Counted from the first letter of the stretch, positions 8,022 through 17,020 are shown. The stretch is DNA of 64,000 bases from Pontibacter beigongshangensis (GCF_014332515.1 NZ_VFSD01000023.1:1-64000), one strand, 5' to 3'. Notes: a model not told the origin generated them from the sequence alone. Numbers and translations are program-made.

Positions 8022-10775
8022 ATGAGACAAGGTTTACACATAAGGTTCCTGCTGCCACATGCCTGGTTATTTATCCTGGTGTTGCTGCTGCTGGTTTCGT
8101 CTTCGGCCGTGCAGGCCACGCACATCCGGGCAGGGGACATAACCGCCAAAAGAGATACCACTCCCAACCCGAATCCGAGGCGCTACTTCTTTACCATGGT
8201 TATTTACCGCGATACAGGTGGTGTGCAGATGGACAATCCGGTCACTATCTGGAATGGGCTGAACAATATTACAGTGCCTTTAAACAGGATGATCCCCATC
8301 GGGAACCAAACGGAAAAGCATATCTTTACCTGGGAAACTACGTATCCGGCTGACGGCACCTACGAAGTTTCCTGGACGGGTATAAACCGGAACAATAATA
8401 TTCTTAACCTACAGTCACCTTCTGAACAGCACAGTTTCCATATTACTACAACCCTCAATATCAACTCGCTGCGGGGCTATAACAGTACGCCGGTACTGAC
8501 CGTCGATCCGATAGATCTGGCCATGACCTTCCGCAAGTGGGTGCACAACCCGGGTGCCTATGATGCCGATGGCGACAGCCTTGCCTTTAAGTTCAGAGTG
8601 CCGCAGCGACGAGAAGGTAGTGGTATTACCGGTAAGGTAATTAATGTGCCAGGTTTCGTGATGCCTCACTTGTACGACAATTGCCAGAATTCCATAGGCA
8701 CAGGGCCTGCCACTTTTACACTTGACCCGTTGACGGGGCAGCTGGAGTGGGATGCCCCCTGTATCACTGGCGAGTATAATATTGCTTTTGTGGTGGAGGA
8801 ATGGCGCGTGTCTCCTTCAGGCGGAGCAGTGAAGCTAGGCGAAGTAGTACGCGATATGCAGATCCTAGTGCGTGCTGGCTCTAACCGTCCTCCGATATTG
8901 GAGCCCAGAGATACCTGTATTGTAGCGGGTACCACCCTGAACTGGCTGATGCGCGCTACCGACCCGGACGGTGACCGGATTATGCTAACAGCCTCCAGCG
9001 GGGTTATACCGCCGGCTACTTTTACGCAAACCACCAATACGCCGGGCGCTGCTGCCGGGCTCTTTTCATGGGCCACCCAGTGCTCCGATGTACGCGACGA
9101 GCCATACCTGGTGGTGGTGAGGGCCGAAGACCAATTGCCGCTCGGTCAGCGGCTGGCCGATTTGCAGCCGTGGCGCATTACAGTCGTTGGCCCACCGCCG
9201 CAGAACCTGGTGGCCACGGGCCAGGGCAAGGACGTGCTGCTGACGTGGGATCCCTACATCTGCCAGAACGCCTCCTCCATCCGGATCTACCGGCGGGAGG
9301 GCCCCTCGGGCTTCGAGCCCGACACCTGCCAGACGGGCATCCCGGGCAGCACGGGCTACGTGCTGATCGCCGAGGTGGGCAAGGACGGGGTCTCCTACCT
9401 GGACAACAACGGGGGCCGGGGGCTGGAGTCGGGCAAGGAGTACTGCTACATGATCTACGCCGAGTTCCCGGTGCCGGGCCGTGGGCAGAGCCTGGCCTCC
9501 AACGAGGCCTGCGTGGCCATCGAGCAGGACATCCCCTACCTGACGCACGTGACGGTGGACGCCACCGATGCCACGGACGGGCAGGTGACGGTGCGCTGGA
9601 CGCAGCCGGGGGCGGGGATCGGGCAGCTGCAGGGGCCCTTCCAGTACCGGCTCTACCGCAAGCTGGGGCAGGGCCCGGACGGGGGCCAGGGCTACACCCG
9701 TATAGCCTCGTTCGACAGGCTCTCGGACACGGTGTTCGTGGACCGGGGGCTCAACACCCTGGAGGAGTCCTACCGCTACAAGCTCGAGTTCTACCACTCG
9801 CCGGCCGGTACGCTGGCCCTCTACGACAGCACCAGCGCCTCGAGCGTGCGCCTGGAGCTGGCCGCAGCCCCGGAGGGGCCCAACGAGATCGCCCTGAGCT
9901 GGGGCTACCAGGTGCCCTGGGAGAACACGGCCGGGCTGCACCGCATCTACCGGCGGGCGGGGGACGCCTTCGTGCTGATCGACAGCGTGGCGGCCACGGC
10001 CGCGGGGGGCACCTACACCGACCGGGGCACCTTCGGGGGGCAGCCGCTGGCGCGGGGGCAGAGCTACTGCTACTACGTCGAGACGGTGGGGGCCTACCCG
10101 ATCCCGGGGCTGCCGCGGCCGCTGGAGAACCTGAGCCAGCAGGCCTGCGCGCTTTTGCCGCGGGTGCTCTGCGCCCCGGAGCTGTCGGTGGACGCGCTGG
10201 ACTGCGGGAGCTTCTCGCCTGGCTCCACGCCGCCGCCCTACCAGAACGTGCTCACCTGGTTGCCCAGCATGGCCGGGGACTGCACCGAGGAGATCGCCCT
10301 CTACAGCGTCTACTTCAGGGCGCGGCTGGAGGGGGAGTGGGAGCTGCTGGGCACCACGGCCGAGACGCGCTATGTGCACGCGGGGCTGGCGAGCTTCGCG
10401 GGCTGCTACCGGGTGACGGCCACGGGGGTGGACGGGCAGGAGAGCGCCCCGAGCAACGAGGTCTGCAAGGACAACTGCCTGCGCTTCGGGCTTCCCAACA
10501 TCATCACCCCGAACGGGGACGGGCGCAACGACGTGTTCCGGCCCGACCGGGAGACGGGCTTCGTGCGCTCGACCAGGTTCAGGGTCTACAACCGGTGGGG
10601 GGTGCGGGTGTTTGAGGGCAGCGGGGACCCCTACATCAACTGGGGGGGCACCAGCAGCGGCGGGGGCCGGGTGAGCGACGGGGTCTACTACTACGAGGCC
10701 GAGGTGGAGTTCTTCTCCCTGGACCCGGCCCGGGAGCGGCAGACCTTCAAGGGATGGGTAGAAGTGGTCAGGTAA
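8022..10775 (+). CDS. Secreted multidomain protein with T9SS type-B C-terminal domain, paralog 2
   Basis: This second 917-residue exported protein has exactly the same length as the gene at 4435, which supports the ATG at 8022 over a possible upstream GTG. Its signal peptide is residues 1-33 (AWLFILVLLLLVSSSAVQA). The N-terminal 380 residues are homologous to paralog 1 but clearly diverged: shared THxRAGDITAKRDTTPNPNPRR, YDADGDSL and ATDPDGDRI, with many substitutions. The remaining residues, covering the fibronectin III-like repeats and the gliding-motility C-terminal domain, are identical. The 3' part is in the same GC-rich cassette. The mosaic pattern implies recent gene conversion or unequal exchange between the paralogs. 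Confidence 0.9.
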   Translation: MRQGLHIRFLLPHAWLFILVLLLLVSSSAVQATHIRAGDITAKRDTTPNPNPRRYFFTMVIYRDTGGVQMDNPVTIWNGLNNITVPLNRMIPIGNQTEKHIFTWETTYPADGTYEVSWTGINRNNNILNLQSPSEQHSFHITTTLNINSLRGYNSTPVLTVDPIDLAMTFRKWVHNPGAYDADGDSLAFKFRVPQRREGSGITGKVINVPGFVMPHLYDNCQNSIGTGPATFTLDPLTGQLEWDAPCITGEYNIAFVVEEWRVSPSGGAVKLGEVVRDMQILVRAGSNRPPILEPRDTCIVAGTTLNWLMRATDPDGDRIMLTASSGVIPPATFTQTTNTPGAAAGLFSWATQCSDVRDEPYLVVVRAEDQLPLGQRLADLQPWRITVVGPPPQNLVATGQGKDVLLTWDPYICQNASSIRIYRREGPSGFEPDTCQTGIPGSTGYVLIAEVGKDGVSYLDNNGGRGLESGKEYCYMIYAEFPVPGRGQSLASNEACVAIEQDIPYLTHVTVDATDATDGQVTVRWTQPGAGIGQLQGPFQYRLYRKLGQGPDGGQGYTRIASFDRLSDTVFVDRGLNTLEESYRYKLEFYHSPAGTLALYDSTSASSVRLELAAAPEGPNEIALSWGYQVPWENTAGLHRIYRRAGDAFVLIDSVAATAAGGTYTDRGTFGGQPLARGQSYCYYVETVGAYPIPGLPRPLENLSQQACALLPRVLCAPELSVDALDCGSFSPGSTPPPYQNVLTWLPSMAGDCTEEIALYSVYFRARLEGEWELLGTTAETRYVHAGLASFAGCYRVTATGVDGQESAPSNEVCKDNCLRFGLPNIITPNGDGRNDVFRPDRETGFVRSTRFRVYNRWGVRVFEGSGDPYINWGGTSSGGGRVSDGVYYYEAEVEFFSLDPARERQTFKGWVEVVR

Positions 10776-10786
10776 CGTAAACGTAT
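9163..10786 (+). repeat. 1.62 kb near-identical block, copy 2
   Basis: This is the partner of 5576-7199. Both copies are in the same orientation, so homologous recombination between them would delete about 3.6 kb including the DCC gene. The block ends 11 bp after the stop codon, immediately before a terminator-like repeat element. Confidence 0.95.
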
Positions 10787-10789
10787 AAA

Positions 10790-10847
10790 GGCCTTCTGGA
10801 GACCCATCGGCTGCTCATGTTGCTGAAGGACCTCCGGAAGGCCTTTT
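10790..10847 (+). terminator. Terminator hairpin downstream of paralog 2
   Basis: The arms AAAGGCCTTCTGGAG and CTCCGGAAGGCCTTTTT can pair with one mismatch, and the second arm ends in a T run. The right arm is the palindrome end of the dispersed repeat copy at 10831-10861, showing how that repeat can act as a terminator. Confidence 0.65.
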
Positions 10848-10861
10848 TCATTCAAATAATT
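10831..10861 (-). repeat. Dispersed AATTATT...CCTCCGGAGG repeat, copy A
   Basis: Minus-strand copy. The right palindrome reads CCTCCGGAAG on the plus strand, followed by CTTTTTCATT and AAATAATT. It is preceded by CTG-rich sequence (GGCTGCTCATGTTGCTG), as in other copies. Confidence 0.85.
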
Positions 10862-11072
10862 CGGGTAGAAGAGGAGAATCAAGCATGAGCTTTTCAGTGC
10901 AAATTTCTATTGGGCTATGGCTGGCTTCGTTTCCTGACACATTAAATTGGTATTTCAGACAGGATGCTTTAAGTTTACTGCCTCGTTGCTTCCGACCTTC
11001 TACAGAGGCATCAGCCGGAATTCTGAGGTGACTACGAGCGCAATTCAAATAGATAACATAAAGTATTTTTAC

Positions 11073-11951
11073 ATGAAGGCATATGTATTCCCGGGTCAGG
11101 GATCTCAGTTTGTGGGGATGGGCAAGGAGCTGTATGAGCAGCACGCTGAAGCCAAGGCCCTGTTCGATAAAGCCAATGAGATCCTGGGCTTTAATATTAC
11201 CGAAATCATGTTCCATGGCACAGATGAAGAGCTGAAGCAGACGAAGGTGACACAGCCTGCCATTTTTCTGCACTCGGTGGCGCAGGCCTCCGTGGCCAAA
11301 GATTTTGCACCTGATATGGTGGCAGGACACTCGCTGGGTGAGTTCTCTGCGCTGGTTGCCAGCAAGGTGCTGAGCTTTGAAGATGGCCTACGGCTGGTTT
11401 CTAAAAGAGCGCTGGCCATGCAGGCCGCCTGCGAAGCAAACCCCTCTACCATGGCGGCCATTCTGGGCCTCGACGATGCCAAAGTAGAAGAAGTGTGTGC
11501 CGCCATAGAAGGAGAGGTAGTTGTGGCTGCCAACTATAACTGCCCCGGCCAGTTGGTTATTTCCGGCTCAAACAGAGGCATAGAAATCGCCTGCGAAAAG
11601 ATGAAGGAAGCGGGAGCTAAGCGTGCTTTACCATTGCCGGTAGGAGGTGCATTCCACTCGCCGCTCATGAAACCGGCTGAAGAAGAACTGGCCAAAGCGA
11701 TTGAGGGAACAACCTTCAGCCAGGGAATTTGCCCGATCTACCAGAACGTAGACGCCAAACCGCACACTGACCCTGCCGAAATCAAGCAAAACCTGATCAA
11801 GCAGTTGACGGCCCCGGTTCGCTGGACACAGTCGGTGCAGCAGATGCTGACCGAGGGCGCGACTCATTTTGTGGAGTGCGGCCCGGGCAAAGTACTGCAG
11901 GGGCTGGTGAAGAAAATTGAACGCACGGCAGAAGTAAGCTCAGTGGAGTAG
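11073..11951 (+). CDS. fabD: Malonyl-CoA:ACP transacylase
   Basis: This 292-residue cytosolic enzyme transfers malonyl from CoA to acyl carrier protein to start fatty acid elongation. It begins with the family signature FPGQGSQ. The nucleophile S87 is in GHSLGEFSALV, the catalytic H195 in GGAFHSPLM, and NVDAKP lies near the C-terminus. The ATG giving MKAYVFPGQG is the natural start; an upstream in-frame start would add 42 unrelated residues. It is a single gene, closed by a good terminator. Confidence 0.95.
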   Translation: MKAYVFPGQGSQFVGMGKELYEQHAEAKALFDKANEILGFNITEIMFHGTDEELKQTKVTQPAIFLHSVAQASVAKDFAPDMVAGHSLGEFSALVASKVLSFEDGLRLVSKRALAMQAACEANPSTMAAILGLDDAKVEEVCAAIEGEVVVAANYNCPGQLVISGSNRGIEIACEKMKEAGAKRALPLPVGGAFHSPLMKPAEEELAKAIEGTTFSQGICPIYQNVDAKPHTDPAEIKQNLIKQLTAPVRWTQSVQQMLTEGATHFVECGPGKVLQGLVKKIERTAEVSSVE

Positions 11952-12256
11952 TTGATTTGTATCCATGAAAAAGGTCTGCTTCACTTTGTGAGGCAGACCT
12001 TTTTTGTTTTGTATGTGTTCTTCTTGGCTTATCGTTAAATCTAGAATATTTTCAATGCAAGCATATAGCTGTTAATCGGAGGTGAGATAAGATAGCGTTT
12101 AAACAGGCGCATCCTCAGAAGGCAATAGGTTGGTGTAATTGAAAACTACACCCAGAAGAGATAATCCTGATTTTGCCAAGTTACTTATAATGGCTAACCT
12201 GCGCGTGCAGCAGGATGCAGCGTAGCAAAGCTTCTTGCTACACATTGTTTTACATT
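11952..12256. other. Intergenic region between fabD and a convergent membrane-protein gene
   Basis: Apart from the fabD terminator at its left end I see nothing recognisable in this 305 bp stretch: no gene, dispersed-repeat copy or RNA gene. Confidence 0.5.
11968..12006 (+). terminator. Terminator of fabD
   Basis: A long stem (AAAAAGGTCTGC pairing with GCAGACCTTTTT, extended by TTCAC/GTGAG with one wobble) closes on a TTT loop and ends in a T run, 16 bp after the fabD stop. Confidence 0.85.
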
Positions 12257-12778
12257 TCAAGACTGCCATAACTTCCACGGTTCATAAACTTGTAAGTAAA
12301 GTTGGTATAAACTGAAGTTTATTACTCCGGTCAGTATTAGCTTTATTGTAAGATCTATATCTCTGTTAGTGGAGTAATTTATTTTCCAGATCACCAGAGT
12401 TACCATGAAGGAGCTAAGGACAGGAAAGCCTAATCCTTGTTTATCTCTTACTTCTCCATAATAGAAGGTAGAACCAAAATATAATTCAAACCACTGCAAT
12501 GCCGCAATCGCAAAGGCTGACGTCAGGTAGGTAGTTAGAACAGCTGTATTCTTTCTGTACTTGTCAAAGCATTGAAGTGTAAAAAATAGCAAGAAACTAA
12601 ACCAGGCAATCGTTTTGAAGCAGTGAATTCTTCTTATGCCTGGATTAGAATAATAATCAGCGAAAGGATCGCTTACCGCTGTTTCCAGACCTTCTATTGG
12701 AATGTAATTGATTACAGAAAGGATAATGGCAAACGGAACCAAAAGAGCGAGAGCCGTTTCAAAAATAGTTGACTTCAT
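12257..12778 (-). CDS. Hypothetical integral membrane protein
   Basis: I do not recognise this 173-residue protein. It has about five hydrophobic segments: near residues 7-27 (ALALLVPFAIILSVI), 55-72 (AWFSFLLFFTLQCF), 80-100, 118-135 and 145-165. There are few charged residues inside the segments and no cysteine or histidine motif. Base composition is AT-richer than neighbouring genes, which could mean a different origin. It stands alone between fabD and the exonuclease gene. Function unknown. Confidence 0.6.
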   Translation of the reverse strand: MKSTIFETALALLVPFAIILSVINYIPIEGLETAVSDPFADYYSNPGIRRIHCFKTIAWFSFLLFFTLQCFDKYRKNTAVLTTYLTSAFAIAALQWFELYFGSTFYYGEVRDKQGLGFPVLSSFMVTLVIWKINYSTNRDIDLTIKLILTGVINFSLYQLYLQVYEPWKLWQS

Positions 12779-12975
12779 CCATCATTTACCTATTTCCAGT
12801 TCTTAAGCTTGCATACTGCTTGTCTGTAAACCACCAACATGGTTTGCTGCAACGCGAATCTGAAATTTTAATTACCTCATTAATTTACAAGGCACATCGC
12901 ACCCTTTTATTTAAATCTTTGTGCTATTAAAGCTGAAAGGAACTCGACAGTATTTCAGCGCTCCAAAACCCAACC

Positions 12976-13455
12976 CTACCCCATACTCCTCAGGTGCAGC
13001 ATATACAGCCGGGCGCAGGCCATGGCGTCGCTCAGGGCGTCGTGGTGGTTCAGTTGGATGCTGTGTTGCCGGCACAGGTCGGCTAAACTCTTCTTGAAGA
13101 TCTTGTAGGTGCATTGCTGCTCGTAGGCTGGCTGCGGCATGTTGTAATAGTCGAGGGTGTGGCGGAGGCAACTGAAGTCGAAGGCGCCGTTGTGCGCCAC
13201 CACCGTCTGATCCTGAATGTAAGGCTGAAGCTGCTGCCAGACACTCTTAAATGTAGGGGATTGGCAGGTATGCGCCGCAGAAATGCCATGAATCTCGGTG
13301 TTGCGGTAAAAGTAGAAGTTGTCGGGTGGGCAAACCAGCTGATTAAGTTTGGCGGTTACGGCACCGTTTTCTACCCGCACCAGTCCCACCTGGCAGATAC
13401 TGTAGCGCTTGCCTTGCGCGGTTTCAAAATCGATGGCGGTAAATGTATGGTTCAT
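12976..13455 (-). CDS. DnaQ-like DEDDh 3'-5' exonuclease
   Basis: This short (159 residues) single-domain exonuclease is of the DNA polymerase III epsilon fold. The metal ligands are visible: D9 and E11 (AIDFETA, ExoI), D93 in VAHNGAFDFSCLR (ExoII), and H138 with D143 in HHDALSDAMACA (ExoIII, DEDDh type). It lacks the C-terminal polymerase-binding or other extra domains, so it is more likely a stand-alone repair or RNA/DNA-trimming nuclease than the replicative proofreading subunit. The substrate cannot be read from the sequence. Confidence 0.85.
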   Translation of the reverse strand: MNHTFTAIDFETAQGKRYSICQVGLVRVENGAVTAKLNQLVCPPDNFYFYRNTEIHGISAAHTCQSPTFKSVWQQLQPYIQDQTVVAHNGAFDFSCLRHTLDYYNMPQPAYEQQCTYKIFKKSLADLCRQHSIQLNHHDALSDAMACARLYMLHLRSMG

Positions 13456-13503
13456 GTTTTTAATCTAAAGCAAGACCTTAAGTACTTCGTCTTGTAAATT
13501 GTG

Positions 13504-13534
13504 AATTATTCCAATCAAAAAGGGCCTCCAGAGG
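13504..13534 (+). repeat. Dispersed repeat, copy B
   Basis: Plus-strand copy: AATTATTCCAATCAAAA followed by the GGCCTCCAGAGG palindrome, then a CTG-rich tail (TTTTGCTGCTGG). It lies between the exonuclease and folK. Confidence 0.85.
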
Positions 13535-13584
13535 CACTTTTGCTGCTGGCACTGCTGTGTGCTGTACATCTTCTGCTTCTCGTT

Positions 13585-14079
13585 TTACTCAGGCTGCTCC
13601 ATAAACTCGTGCACCTCCAGGGCATCTTCACAGTTTTCCAGAAGCGACTTTACGGTTTGCTGCAGCACCGGGTGCACCAGCTCGGGCGCAAGCTCGACCA
13701 GAGGCATCAGCGTAAAGCGGCGTTTGTGCAGTTGCGGGTGGGGGATGGTGAGGCGCTGCGTCTGCAGCACCAGGTCCTCATAAAACAAAATGTCGATGTC
13801 GATCACGCGCGCCCCCCAGTGCTCAACGCGTTCCCGGCCGAGTTCCTGCTCTATGCGGTGGATGGCCAAGAGCACCTGCTCCGGCTGCAGCTCTGTTCTG
13901 AGCCGGAGTACCTGGTTCAGAAACGCGGGTTGGTCTGTTTTGCCCCAGGCAGCGGTTTCGTAGAGTCTGGAGCTGCTGGTAATAGCCCCTACTTCAATAG
14001 CCAGACTTTCGCGGGCCTGCTGCAGAAAAGCAGGCCGATTGCCGAGGTTGCCCCCCAGAAGCAGGTAGATATCAGCCAT
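13585..14079 (-). CDS. folK: 2-amino-4-hydroxy-6-hydroxymethyldihydropteridine pyrophosphokinase
   Basis: This folate biosynthesis enzyme transfers pyrophosphate from ATP to 6-hydroxymethyl-dihydropterin. It has 164 residues. YLLLGGNLGNR is at the N-terminus, and the signature WGARVIDIDILFYEDL with IPHPQLHKRRFTLMPL carries the metal- and ATP-binding residues. The ATG giving MADIYLLLGGN is chosen because it starts right at the family N-terminus. The 5' end overlaps the stop region of the upstream hydrolase gene by 8 bp, so the two are probably cotranscribed. Confidence 0.94.
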   Translation of the reverse strand: MADIYLLLGGNLGNRPAFLQQARESLAIEVGAITSSSRLYETAAWGKTDQPAFLNQVLRLRTELQPEQVLLAIHRIEQELGRERVEHWGARVIDIDILFYEDLVLQTQRLTIPHPQLHKRRFTLMPLVELAPELVHPVLQQTVKSLLENCEDALEVHEFMEQPE

Positions 14080-14929
14080 GTTTCCGGATAAACTGAATGG
14101 TGAGGTCCGCGGCTTTTTGGGCGGCAGCAGGCAGGTGCGGCTCTGCATACGGATGCCTGCCTCCGTACGAGTGGTCGGTTTCGGGGAGCAGGTGCAGCTC
14201 AGCGTCGGGCTTCCGGCTTTTCAGGTCCAGGGCCATTTGCACCGGCAGCGTCTCGTCTTCTTCGCCATGCAAAATTAAAAGCGGCTGCTCGATTTGCTGC
14301 ACCAGGTCAGGCAGGTGCAGGCGGTGCAGGTTGGCCTGGTAGTTTTCTACCAGTTGGTAGTAGAGCGGCATTTGCTGGCCGGTGCGGGCATTGGCTACCC
14401 ACTGCACACCTTCCTGCTTCCACTGCGCCATCACCTCGGGCGGCCAGCGCATGTTAAAGTCGCTCACCCCCGACCAGGTGGCTACGCCAGTCACGCGGCT
14501 GTCTTCGGCGGCTTTTGCCAGCACGGCCCCACCCCCCCGGCTGTGGCCTATCAGGAAGATCCTGCTGGGGTCTAGCTCCTGTGCTGGTAAGGTGCCTGTG
14601 GGTGTGTACAGATCATCCAGCAATGTGCCTATGTCGTCGAGTTCCAGGCAGAAGTTGTTGTTGCCGAAAGCCTCCATGTCGTGCACATCGGAGCAGTCGG
14701 CTACGCTGGTGCCGTTGTGGGAGAGGTTCATTTTAATGAAGAAGAAGCCCTGGCCCGCAAAATAGTCGGCCAGCAGGTTAAAATGCCCCCAGTCTTTAAA
14801 GCCCTTGAAACCGTGCACAAACACCACCACAGGCTTGGGCTGCCCGCTTTCGTGGTAGCGGGCATCGGCGGTGAAGGGCCGCTGGTGGGGCGGGTGTACT
14901 ATAAAGTCCAGTTTTTTTAGTTCGGGCAT
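14072..14929 (-). CDS. Alpha/beta hydrolase
   Basis: This 285-residue cytosolic hydrolase of the alpha/beta fold resembles dienelactone-hydrolase/peptidase-S9-like esterases. The oxyanion region is VVVFVHGFKGFKDWG, the nucleophile is S130 in FLIGHSRGGG, the acid is D225 in HGEEDETLPV, and the base is H253 in ETDHSYGG. There is no signal peptide. It lies directly upstream of folK with an 8 bp overlap, but nothing else suggests a role in folate synthesis. Substrate unknown. Confidence 0.85.
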   Translation of the reverse strand: MPELKKLDFIVHPPHQRPFTADARYHESGQPKPVVVFVHGFKGFKDWGHFNLLADYFAGQGFFFIKMNLSHNGTSVADCSDVHDMEAFGNNNFCLELDDIGTLLDDLYTPTGTLPAQELDPSRIFLIGHSRGGGAVLAKAAEDSRVTGVATWSGVSDFNMRWPPEVMAQWKQEGVQWVANARTGQQMPLYYQLVENYQANLHRLHLPDLVQQIEQPLLILHGEEDETLPVQMALDLKSRKPDAELHLLPETDHSYGGRHPYAEPHLPAAAQKAADLTIQFIRKHG

Positions 14930-15031
14930 CTGCTGTTGCTGTTATCGGGTTAATATTATTCAATTATTAGCCCATTTGCAAAGACATCGCTTGGAAACCA
15001 TGGGGAAGCATAGTAATATTGTGCACCCAAA

Positions 15032-16009
15032 ATGAGCATCAGTCTAGACGAAATACAAGCACCCATCGCGCAGGAAATGCAGCTTTTCGAGAAGAAGTTC
15101 AGGACTTCCATGAAGTCTAACGTCCTCCTTCTGGATAAGATCATGAGCTATATTGTAAAACGCAAAGGCAAGCAGATGCGGCCCATGTTTGTTTTCTTTT
15201 CGGCCAACCTTTTTGCCAAGGGCATTACAGAAGCTACCTATCGCGGGGCGGCCCTGATAGAGCTGCTCCACACGGCCACCCTCGTGCACGACGATGTGGT
15301 GGACGATGCCAACTACCGCCGTGGCTTCTTCTCTGTAAACGCCCTCTGGAAAAATAAGATTGCCGTGCTCGTGGGCGATTACCTGCTCTCGAAGGGCCTG
15401 CTGCTCTCGCTGCACCACAACGACTTTGAGCTGCTCAAAATCGTGTCGAACGCGGTGCGGGAGATGAGCGAAGGGGAGCTGCTGCAGATAGAGAAAGCCC
15501 GTCGCCTCGACATTAACGAGGATATATATTTCGACATTATCCGCCAGAAAACAGCCTCGCTTATTGCCTCCTGCTGCGCCGTAGGAGCCGCCTCGGCAGG
15601 CGCCACGGTAGAGGAAATAGAGAAAGCCCGCCTGTTTGGCGAAAAGGTAGGCATTGCCTTCCAGATAAAAGACGACCTCTTCGATTACGGCACCGCTGAG
15701 ATCGGAAAGCCTGTCGGTATCGACATCAAAGAGAAGAAAATGACGCTGCCGCTCATCCACGCGCTGCGCGAAGCTGATTGGCTGACCAAGCGCAAGGTGA
15801 TTTACAATGTGAAGAACAACAACGGCGACAGCAAGCGGGTGCAGCATGTTATCGATTTTGTAAAAGGATCAGGCGGCATCAACTATACCATCGGACAGAT
15901 GAACAAGTATTACTCGGAGGCACTGGCCATTCTGAGTACATTTCCCCCATCCCCTTCCCGCACTTCGCTGGAGCAGCTCATGGCCTTCACCATCGCCAGA
16001 GAAAAATAA
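15032..16009 (+). CDS. Polyprenyl diphosphate synthase
   Basis: This trans-isoprenyl diphosphate synthase has 325 residues. It probably makes the long side chain of menaquinone (heptaprenyl/octaprenyl type). The first aspartate-rich motif is HDDVVDD (D87-D92) and the second is QIKDDLFDY (about 211-219); both chelate Mg-diphosphate. Conserved GKQMRP precedes the first motif. The product chain length cannot be settled by eye. The gene stands alone. Confidence 0.9.
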   Translation: MSISLDEIQAPIAQEMQLFEKKFRTSMKSNVLLLDKIMSYIVKRKGKQMRPMFVFFSANLFAKGITEATYRGAALIELLHTATLVHDDVVDDANYRRGFFSVNALWKNKIAVLVGDYLLSKGLLLSLHHNDFELLKIVSNAVREMSEGELLQIEKARRLDINEDIYFDIIRQKTASLIASCCAVGAASAGATVEEIEKARLFGEKVGIAFQIKDDLFDYGTAEIGKPVGIDIKEKKMTLPLIHALREADWLTKRKVIYNVKNNNGDSKRVQHVIDFVKGSGGINYTIGQMNKYYSEALAILSTFPPSPSRTSLEQLMAFTIAREK

Positions 16010-16087
16010 TCATTTCTGGAGTTAGAGTTACTGCTGGAGATAGCATCGGTAACCGTCTCCGGAACAGCACCACCACGGGCGGCAGCG

Positions 16088-16118
16088 CTTTTGGAAGGCC
16101 ATTTTCATTAGAATAATT
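16088..16118 (-). repeat. Dispersed repeat, copy C
   Basis: Minus-strand copy downstream of the polyprenyl synthase gene: TTTTGGAAGGCC on the plus strand, then ATTTTCATTAGAATAATT. The palindrome is degenerate. Confidence 0.75.
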
Positions 16119-16237
16119 GCTGTTCTCTACGGCATATTTCCTCAAGCTGAAATAACTGTAAATCTCTTCCTTAAATCTGTAATGGAAGGTGACGATGCGG
16201 TAGGTAGCTTTGTGTGTATCAGCTAAACGCAACTCTC

Positions 16238-16861
16238 ATGAGCATCAACACCAACACCTGGAACAGGCTCCGCTACACCATCTACCTTCCTGTTTATGAC
16301 CTCATAGCAGATCGGGTGTTCCGCAAGTACCGTGCGCGCTCCCTTTCATTGCTGCAGGCCAAACCCACAGATGCTGTTCTGTTGCTGGGAGCAGGCTCAG
16401 GGTTGGACCTGGTGTACCTAAAGCACTGTACGAACCTGAGTGCCATCGATATTACGCCGGGTATGATCGCGAAGCTGAAGGAGCGGGCAGCAGCCCTGCA
16501 ATTGCCGGTGCAGGCGCAGGTTATGGATGGGCAGAAGCTTTATTTTGAAGACAACAGTTTCGATGCGGTGGTGCTGCACCTGATCCTGGCTGTTATTCCG
16601 GACCCGGTGGCTTGTATAAAAGAGGTGGAGCGTGTGCTGAAGCCGGGAGGCACCGTGATGGTGTTCGATAAATTCCTGCCAGACGGGCAAGCCCCATCGC
16701 TACTGCGCAGGTTCCTTAACCAGATCGCCGGCACGCTTTTCTCCGACATCAACCGTTCCATAGGCAAGATCATAGCCCGCACCTCGCTGCAGGTGGAGCT
16801 AAATGAGCCAGCCGCACTAGGCGGCACTTTCCGGATCATCAGGCTTCGGAAGCCAAATTAA
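16238..16861 (+). CDS. Class I SAM-dependent methyltransferase
   Basis: This 207-residue UbiE/Methyltransf_11-like enzyme has the SAM-binding motif I VLLLGAGSGLDLVYL, with AIDITPGMI as the acidic beta2 end. MDGQKLYFEDNSFDAVVLHL is motif II, and VERVLKPGGTVMVFDKF is motif III. The ATG at 16238 (MSINTNTWNRLRY) is preferred over an in-frame ATG 24 bp upstream. It lies near a quinone side-chain gene and could be a quinone or lipid methyltransferase, but the family has many substrates. A TAGCTTTG box at 16205-16212 could be a -7 element. Confidence 0.8.
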   Translation: MSINTNTWNRLRYTIYLPVYDLIADRVFRKYRARSLSLLQAKPTDAVLLLGAGSGLDLVYLKHCTNLSAIDITPGMIAKLKERAAALQLPVQAQVMDGQKLYFEDNSFDAVVLHLILAVIPDPVACIKEVERVLKPGGTVMVFDKFLPDGQAPSLLRRFLNQIAGTLFSDINRSIGKIIARTSLQVELNEPAALGGTFRIIRLRKPN

Positions 16862-16864
16862 GCG

Positions 16865-16893
16865 AATTATTCTAATGGAAATGCCCTTCTGGA
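16865..16893 (+). repeat. Dispersed repeat, copy D
   Basis: Plus-strand copy: AATTATTCTAATGGAAA, then TGCCCTTCTGGA. It begins 4 bp after the methyltransferase stop and forms an inverted pair with copy E. Confidence 0.8.
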
Positions 16894-16989
16894 ACTCCCA
16901 GTTGCCGTAGATAAGCCAGCAGTATAGCTACAAGGTGCAAACAAAGAAGGTTTGGTCGCGCAGGCCCTGATCAGGAGGCTGAAGGAAAG

Positions 16990-17020
16990 CCTCTGGAAGG
17001 CATTTTTCATTCAAATAATT
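16990..17020 (-). repeat. Dispersed repeat, copy E
   Basis: Minus-strand copy: CCTCTGGAAGGC on the plus strand, then ATTTTTCATTCAAATAATT. It faces copy D about 100 bp away. Confidence 0.85.

Noticed and set aside
16205-16212. TAGCTTTG as promoter of the methyltransferase gene
   Set aside because: It fits the -7 consensus, but no TTG element lies 19-21 bp upstream; kept only as a remark.
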